Of a stretch of DNA of 64,000 bases, positions 54,845 to 64,000 are shown one piece after another. Every line of letters begins with the position of its first letter. Positions within the stretch are counted from its first letter, which is position 1. A model generated the notes under the pieces. The model was not told where the DNA came from, searched no databases, and saw nothing but the letters and a program-made list of their open reading frames with translations. The position numbers were made by a program, and so were the translations under genes. This stretch comes from Cohnella rhizosphaerae (GTDB taxonomy: Bacteria > Bacillota > Bacilli > Paenibacillales > Paenibacillaceae), in NCBI RefSeq assembly GCF_029525575.1, contig NZ_JAPDIA010000005.1:43380-107379 (forward strand), written 5' to 3'.

Positions 54845-54872
54845 ATTATACGCGCTTTATAATAAAATGCAA
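54845..54872 (-). promoter_or_regulatory. Promoter of the ctsR operon
   Basis: Perfect -10 TATAAT (54845-54850) with TTGCAT (54867-54872) at a 16-bp spacing. The CtsR heptads begin 9 bp after the -10, so bound CtsR would block initiation. Confidence 0.75.
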
Positions 54873-55031
54873 CCCCGTTTGCCCCGGCGACCGGAGCCGA
54901 GGCGATCCGTCTCTCTCCTCTCAGTATGCACCGTTTCGGGCCGGTTTAAAAATCGCCGGCTTTCGCTTTCCCTTCTCCGGTGATTTGGTTATTATTTACA
55001 TGATCATATTGTACGGAAAGCGGTGATCTGC

Positions 55032-55166
55032 ATGGCATGGCTCAATACCGTCCTTCTCGTCGTCGTCATCATTATCCTGTTGCGCATTAACGCAAAGCTG
55101 CCGGGCAAGGATCTCGTCCAGGAAGCGGTCGACCGATACGAAGCCGCCAAAAAAACGAAATCGTAA
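55032..55166 (+). CDS. Small membrane protein, 44 residues, unknown
   Basis: The reading frame MAWLNTVLLVVVIIILLRIN then AKLPGKDLVQEAVDRYEAAKKTKS is a single membrane helix followed by a charged amphipathic tail. A GGTGAT element lies six bases before the ATG. It is on the plus strand in the gap between ctsR and an acetyltransferase gene. I do not recognise a family; the regular composition argues that it is a real gene, but evidence is limited. Confidence 0.5.
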   Translation: MAWLNTVLLVVVIIILLRINAKLPGKDLVQEAVDRYEAAKKTKS

Positions 55167-55224
55167 AGAAAGGCGCAGCGCCAAGATGCCTGTCGGCAGA
55201 TGGCAATGCGCCCTTGTCGATCGC

Positions 55225-56391
55225 TTAGAAAAAGTCCGTCAAAAACGTCTCGTATGCCGGCACGCGGCGTTCGAGCAAGGCGACAAGATCCGGCTTGCCG
55301 TCAAGCCTTCCCGCCTCGGCCAACATCCCGGGTCGGCGTCCGCCCAACAACAGCGCGGCGAGCGACTGTATGTCCATCGTGACTGTAGCGGCGGGATCGG
55401 CTTCCGCACGGGATAAAGCCGCCTTGCCGTCCGTCCCGATCGACAGCAGGAACGCGCCGTCGTTCCAAGGGGCATGCGCGTCCTGCAGGCGCAGCGACAG
55501 CGTCTCTTCCGGGCCGGACGCGAACCGGTATTGGGATAGGAACGCTTCGGCATCGACGATTCGCGTCATAAAGTACGGGTGCGTCTCCTGCTTGAAGCGA
55601 GGATCGGCGACCAGAAACGGAAGCGGATCGTCCATAGGCACGGTCATTTTGAGCCTTTCGATCATCGAATCGTGGTTCCCGACAAATTCCCACAGCCCGC
55701 TGCGCGCCTTTTCCGTAACGGATACCCATTCAAGCACCGTCATGACCCGGTTTTCCACCTGATAATGCACATAGCCTTCGGGTTCGCCCGCTTCGTTGCG
55801 ATATAGGGCAAGCAGACCCGGCATCGTCCAGCGCTTGCGCGTCCACCACTCCTCGTCTCTATCCAGCATCCCGGTATAGCGCGATGCGGCCTTGGCATAC
55901 AGCTCGGCGACCGCAGCCGTATTCGGCGCGATCCGCTCGACGCTGCCCGGCGTATGCCTTTTCGACGGGAAATGGCGCGGCTCAAGCTCGTATTTTTTCA
56001 GCTCGCTGGTCATCTCCCAGCCGAATTTGCGGTAAAAGGCGAAGGAGAAGGGGTGCAGCATGCTGACCGTCTGCCCCTGCTCGCGCATTTTTTTCAGCGA
56101 AACGCTCAGAAGACGCGACACGCAGCCATGACGGCGCGCCTCCGGCCAAGTCGCCACGCTCGCGATGCCGCCCATTTTCACGCTGACGCCGTTCACCCAG
56201 ACGCGGAACGGGAGCAGCATCAGCGCGGACAGCAGCTTGCCTTGTTCGTCGAAGGCGCCTAGATGCTCCTCGGGCCTGAAATATTGAAGCTCCGTCTCCC
56301 TGCGCTCCTGCGGCAGCTTGAATTGAAACGCGAATTCGGATAATGCGATCCGCTCGTCGAAATCGTCGAGCGTCAGATGACGAATGTCCAT
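55225..56391 (-). CDS. GNAT acetyltransferase with SCP2-like domain (Eis family)
   Basis: 388 residues. The N-terminal GNAT domain contains the acetyl-CoA site MGGIASVATWPEARRHGCVSRLL and AFYRKFGWE. A second, degenerate GNAT domain is followed by a C-terminal SCP2-like domain, ending at FLTDFF, whose terminal carboxylate acts as base in Eis enzymes. It should acetylate amines (aminoglycosides, polyamines or peptides); target unknown. It is downstream of the MFS gene in the same direction, 40 bp apart. Confidence 0.88.
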   Translation of the reverse strand: MDIRHLTLDDFDERIALSEFAFQFKLPQERRETELQYFRPEEHLGAFDEQGKLLSALMLLPFRVWVNGVSVKMGGIASVATWPEARRHGCVSRLLSVSLKKMREQGQTVSMLHPFSFAFYRKFGWEMTSELKKYELEPRHFPSKRHTPGSVERIAPNTAAVAELYAKAASRYTGMLDRDEEWWTRKRWTMPGLLALYRNEAGEPEGYVHYQVENRVMTVLEWVSVTEKARSGLWEFVGNHDSMIERLKMTVPMDDPLPFLVADPRFKQETHPYFMTRIVDAEAFLSQYRFASGPEETLSLRLQDAHAPWNDGAFLLSIGTDGKAALSRAEADPAATVTMDIQSLAALLLGGRRPGMLAEAGRLDGKPDLVALLERRVPAYETFLTDFF

Positions 56392-56431
56392 GTGAATAGC
56401 CCGCCTCCCTTATGCTACCTACCACTATAGC

Positions 56432-57845
56432 TTAAGAGCGATCCGCTTGCACGGCCTGGGCATGAGTGAGTACGGGCTTCGCGCCCGCGCTCCTGAGATA
56501 GAGATAGGCGCAGCCGATGGAGAGCAGCACGACGACGGACAATCCCCAGTAGATGTTGCTGTACGCTTCATGCAGCGGCAGGCTCTTCTGCCAGTCGATC
56601 GCGCTCGCGGACAGCGCCACGCCGAACGCGCCGCTCACGAACTGGAGGAGCTGGAACAGCCCCATGCCCGAGCCGATCTGCGATACGGGCAGCAAGCCGA
56701 GACATCTCGTTGGAGATGCTGCTGGTCATGAAGGTGAAGCCGAGGCTCAACAGCATGTAGATCAATAGGATCGATACGTACGACGTCCCCGACAATAAGG
56801 CGAACAAGACGACGGAGAGCAGGATCAGCTTCGGCATGTAACGGACAATCGCCGCGTTGCCGCTGCGATCGATGATGCCGCCGACCTTGCGGGACATCAG
56901 AAGCGCGAGCAGCGAGCCCGGGAAGATCACGAGGCCGGACTCGATCGCGCTGAGCCCGTGGAGGTGCACAAGAATCTGCGGAAGCAGGAACAGCGTCGCG
57001 AAGCTGGACAGGTATGCAGCGACGCCTACGGCGCTAAGCAGCAGGTACTTGCGGTTCGCGAACAAAGCGGGCAGCACGAACGGGTAACGGGCTGTGCGAA
57101 TGCGCACGGCGAATAGAATGAGCGCCAGCGCGCCGCCGGCGAGCATGTACCATTGGTGATTCGTCAAAAATAACAAGACGCCCGTCGTACTGACGGCGGC
57201 CAGCAGCGCGCCGGGGAGGTCCAGCGATCCGGCGCCCTTGCTCTCGCGGGGCAGCAAGATCGCCAGCACGGGGACAAGGATCAACGTCAAGGCGCTGACG
57301 GCGAATAAGAAATGCCAGCCGAGGTACTGCACGACGGCTCCGCCAACGACCGGGCCCAGCCCAAGGCCAAGCGACGCCGCGGACATAATAATCGCCATGG
57401 CTGCGCCTCTGCGTTCCACCGGAACGTATCGGCTGATAAGCACGAGCGAAAGCGAGGGAATGGCGCCTGCGCCGGTGGCCTGCACGATCCGTACGATCAG
57501 CAGCATCAGGAAGCTGTTCGCGAACAGACCGACGATCGCGGCTATGCCGAAGAGCAGCAAACTAATCACGACCAGCCGCCTGATCGGCACGTAGTCCGAC
57601 AGCCTGCTGTACGTAATCGAGGCGATCGCGAATACGATGGAATAACCGGTTACGATCCACGATGCGCTCGACGGCGTAAGCGCGAAGTCATGCGTGACGT
57701 CCGGCAGCGCCAGATTAAACATCATCGTATTCATGATAACGAGCACCATGGCCAGCCCAAGAATGAGCGTCGCGACCTTTTCCGATTTAAAGGAGGGAAG
57801 CTCCTTACGCGCGGCCGCGTCTCCAGCCGCATTTATTGCGTTCAT
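56432..57845 (-). CDS. MFS drug antiporter, TetL/DHA2-like (frameshifted)
   Basis: ATG at 57845 follows GGAGAT. About fourteen helices; the antiporter motif C is GLGLGPVVGGAV and NTMMFNLALPDVTHDF resembles TetL/TetK-type proteins. An extra base near 56694-56695 breaks the frame; one deletion joins SNEMSRL to LPVSQIGSGMGLFQLLQ and gives 470 residues. It is divergent from an arsR-type gene 123 bp away, which probably regulates it. Substrate unproven. Confidence 0.85.
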
Positions 57846-57883
57846 TCGGTTCATCTCCATTCATTTATTTCATTGTTTTAAAG

Positions 57884-57907
57884 TTCTATGATAATCGAAC
57901 AATAGAA
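57884..57907. promoter_or_regulatory. Inverted repeat between the MFS and ArsR genes
   Basis: TTCTAT (57884-57889) and ATAGAA (57902-57907) flank a 12-nt spacer, as in ArsR-type operators. A TCTATGATAA direct repeat also occurs here twice. It is in the divergent promoter region. Confidence 0.45.
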
Positions 57908-57967
57908 ATATAACATCGTCTATGATAAAATGCAATTACGAATCTCATCCAAAGGAGGGCTCCGCTC

Positions 57968-58285
57968 ATGAAGCCGCTCTTCCATCCAGATACGGCGGAT
58001 ATCCAGCTCTCTTCCGTATTATATGCGCTTAGCGACCCTGTTCGGCTTATGATGGTTCACAAGCTGAGACAGAACGGCGAACGCTCTTGCGGCGATATCG
58101 AACTGCCGATCGCCAAGTCCACCGTCTCGCACCACAGTCGCACGCTTCGCGAAGCAGGCGTCATACGTACGCGAACGCACGGTACGCAGCGATTATTGTC
58201 CATACGCGAGGAAGATCTGGAGACGCGTTTTCCGGGACTGTTAAATGCGATCCTCTCTTCCTATGAAGAAACCGACGAGCTATGA
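57968..58285 (+). CDS. ArsR-family winged-helix regulator
   Basis: 105 residues. Winged helix with ALSDPVRLMMVHKLRQNGER, recognition helix IAKSTVSHHSRTLREAGVI, and wing HGTQRLLSI. ATG at 57968 follows AAGGAGGG. It lacks the cysteine pair of metal-sensing ArsR proteins, so it probably senses something else. Divergent from the MFS gene, which it likely represses. Confidence 0.88.
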   Translation: MKPLFHPDTADIQLSSVLYALSDPVRLMMVHKLRQNGERSCGDIELPIAKSTVSHHSRTLREAGVIRTRTHGTQRLLSIREEDLETRFPGLLNAILSSYEETDEL

Positions 58286-58302
58286 GCTGTCGGTTTTTTT
58301 TT
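58269..58302 (+). terminator. Terminator overlapping the end of the arsR-type gene
   Basis: AAACCGAC (58269-58276) and GTCGGTTT (58289-58296) form an 8-bp stem followed by a run of T; it includes the last codons of the regulator gene. Confidence 0.85.
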
Positions 58303-58319
58303 GCGCTCTTTTGCGTTGA

Positions 58320-58334
58320 TGACAAGACTTGTCA
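58320..58334. promoter_or_regulatory. Perfect 7-1-7 palindrome upstream of the VOC gene
   Basis: TGACAAG-A-CTTGTCA is a perfect inverted repeat 70 bp upstream of the gene start. It has the shape of an operator; the binding protein is unknown. Confidence 0.45.
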
Positions 58335-58403
58335 CCATTAAGGGATAAGCTGGTCTTGAGACGCCAGGACGGCGGCTTAATCGTAGCCAAGGAGCTGATC
58401 GCA

Positions 58404-58829
58404 TTGAGCATTCGTTTTGTACCCTTCATCCAGTTGGACGGACGCGCCAGAGAGGCCATCCAATTTTACGAAAATGCGCTTGGCGCAGAAGTGACGTTCA
58501 GTCAGACCTTCGGCGCCGGTCCCGGCGCATCGGACGCCATGCCGGAAACAATGAAAAATCGCATCGCCCACAGCGAATTAAAAATCGGAGATGCCCAGCT
58601 CATGGTCGCCGATTGCGAGCCGGGTAAAAACCCGCTGGAAGGCGACCTGCTCACGATCTGCATTACGACGCCGGATGCCGACCAGGCAACGCGCATGTAC
58701 AATGCGCTTCGGGAAGATGGCACAGTGATCACGCCGCTCGGCGCCTTTCACTTTAGCCCCGCCTACGGCGTCGTGAAAGACAAGTTCGGCGTCACGTTTC
58801 AATGCTTTACGTCGAGACGACGCGAATAG
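58404..58829 (+). CDS. VOC superfamily protein, PhnB-like
   Basis: 141 residues from a TTG at 58404 preceded by AAGGAG nine bases upstream. Sequence FVPFIQLDGRAREAIQFYEN, ALGAEVTFSQ, HSELKIGDAQLMVADCEPG and the final AYGVVKDKFGVTFQCF are typical of PhnB-like glyoxalase/bleomycin resistance-fold proteins, generally of unknown activity. No partner gene; separated from arsR by a terminator. Confidence 0.88.
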   Translation: MSIRFVPFIQLDGRAREAIQFYENALGAEVTFSQTFGAGPGASDAMPETMKNRIAHSELKIGDAQLMVADCEPGKNPLEGDLLTICITTPDADQATRMYNALREDGTVITPLGAFHFSPAYGVVKDKFGVTFQCFTSRRRE

Positions 58830-59209
58830 CTTGCGAATGTTGGCTGAAGAAGAGGGGCCCATATTCTCGGGACTTCTGGGTTTCTTGGCTTATGGGCTTC
58901 TGAGTTTCCCGGCTTGTTGCGGGCTTCTAGGCTTCCTGGCTTCGTCTATTCCGCATTTCCGTTCGCGACCATGCAACCATGTGCGGACCCAGCATACGTT
59001 ATTTCCATTCATTCCGCCCATTTAGGCGAGTCTGCGGATCCAGTTGCCGCTATTCGCACGGTCGCGGGCAATTTCAAGCGACTTCGGCGCCAATAACGAC
59101 TTTCCGGTCCGCAACTTACGCAAAACGATGGATATCCGCAAAATAACGGTCACTGAGTCCGCTAACCCATCCGAAGCCGCGCGTCCCGCCCATACTGTTC
59201 GCAAAACGC
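58830..59209. other. Gene-poor stretch before the rRNA terminator
   Basis: No convincing gene. 58865-58950 has imperfect repeats of GGCTTCTGGGTTTC / GGCTTCTAGGCTTC type. Reading frames here lack ribosome sites and family signals. Confidence 0.4.
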
Positions 59210-59247
59210 AAAAGAAAACCACCCTCCGAAGAAGGTGGTTTTCTTTT
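59210..59247 (-). terminator. Terminator of the rRNA operon
   Basis: AAAAGAAAACCACC and GGTGGTTTTCTTTT form a perfect 14-bp stem with a 10-nt loop, just beyond the 5S gene. Confidence 0.92.
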
Positions 59248-59259
59248 GCTGTCCATTGG

Positions 59260-59376
59260 CCTGGCGACGTCCGACTCTCCCAGGACCCTGCGGTCCAAGT
59301 ACCATTGGCGCTGGAGGGCTTAACGGTCGTGTTCGAGATGGGTACGCGTGGGACCCCTCCGCCATAATCACCAGAC
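59260..59376 (-). rRNA. 5S ribosomal RNA
   Basis: About 117 nt. The minus strand contains the conserved CCCATCTCGAACACG and CCAGCGCCAATGGTACTT segments, with complementary ends GTCTGGTGA and CGCCAGGC. Confidence 0.95.
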
Positions 59377-59477
59377 CTGTTGTGCAGCGAAGCGCGCAAA
59401 CGGTGTAGCCTGTTCAGGCGTAACCTCCTGTTTGGCATAAGCCAAACAGCTTGGCAGCTTCACAGAGCTTGCGCCCT

Positions 59478-59505
59478 GAAAACCGGATGCGAAACGAATT
59501 TGCGC
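59478..59505 (-). other. 3' half of the 23S precursor processing stem
   Basis: Complementary to 62647-62675 on the other side of 23S: GAAAACCGGAT-GCGAAACGAA...TGCGC in inverted orientation. The two would pair in the pre-rRNA to form the stem from which 23S is cut. Confidence 0.8.
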
Positions 59506-59559
59506 TTAGAAATGCTCTTACCTGTGCGGCTTGCCGTTTGTTCCTCGGAAGGAACGGTA

Positions 59560-62496
<2,937 letters not shown>

Positions 62497-62646
62497 TAAC
62501 GCTCCGAGTTGTCGATGTCACTGCGTTCTCCGATCAACCCGCCAACCTGCTTGCGCAGTCCGGCCGATCCTCGAAAGGCTGTTCCATTCGACATCTCTTC
62601 GCTCTCAGCAAAGTCTACACAAGGCATTGTAGAGAATTTCTAATTT

Positions 62647-62675
62647 GCGCATTTTCGTTTCGCTATCCGGTTTTC
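62647..62675 (-). other. 5' half of the 23S precursor processing stem (16S-23S spacer)
   Basis: The spacer of about 287 bp between 16S and 23S has no tRNA. This segment pairs with 59478-59505, with one bulged base and one internal mismatch region. Confidence 0.8.
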
Positions 62676-62779
62676 AAGGTGCAAGCAAGTGATCGTAAGA
62701 TCAGCTTGCTGAAGGATTTCTCCTTCAAAACTGAACTCGAGCGTTAAAGCCACGGACTTTCGTATTGCCCCGAAGGGCT

Positions 62780-64000
<1,221 letters not shown>

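Overview
The window looks like chromosomal DNA of a high-GC member of the Paenibacillaceae. A Cohnella-like organism is my best guess, from the rRNA sequence, codon use and gene content. The backbone from about 54.8 kb down to 14.7 kb, nearly all on the minus strand, follows the classic Bacillus order: ctsR-mcsA-mcsB-clpC, radA-disA, (pssA), yacL-ispD-ispF-gltX-cysE-cysS-mrnC-rlmB-rae1, sigH, rpmG-secE-nusG-rplK-rplA-rplJ-rplL, rpoB-rpoC. One rRNA operon (16S partial, 23S, 5S), also on the minus strand, fills 59.2-64 kb.

Layout. 0-9.6 kb: a sugar-uptake and glycoside-degradation locus (binding protein, a permease carrying an N-terminal beta-propeller, a second permease, a GH106-like hydrolase and the start of a secreted protein) with its GntR/LacI-type regulator. 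9.7-12.9 kb: a Fur-controlled iron-siderophore importer without its ATPase. 13-14.5 kb: an orphan ABC ATPase and a small membrane protein. 14.7-28 kb: transcription and translation core genes with an L10 leader. 28-37.6 kb: RNA processing, aminoacyl-tRNA synthetases and isoprenoid genes, with a cysteine T-box and a 51-bp tandem array. 37.9-40.4 kb: a small conserved gene and an IS1182-like element inserted in a palindrome. 40.4-43.8 kb: pssA, disA, radA. 44-49.2 kb: a two-component system plus an ABC-2 transporter placed between radA and clpC, preceded by a 62-bp palindromic tandem array. 50-54.8 kb: the McsAB/ClpC stress operon under a CtsR box. 55-59 kb: an Eis-like acetyltransferase, an ArsR/MFS pair and a VOC protein.

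A recurring feature is a one-base overlength, nearly always in a homopolymer, that breaks genes. I count 12 such sites in 9 genes, including the universally essential rplK. Every one is restored by deleting one base, so I read them as consensus errors rather than pseudogenes and give corrected gene spans. The 5' half of the 16S gene also has indels at invariant positions.

How parts work together: the importer feeds oligosaccharides to the hydrolase; DisA, RadA and the Clp/McsB system handle DNA and protein quality control; MrnC, encoded here, is expected to trim the 23S precursor, whose pairing flanks are visible around the 23S gene in this same window.
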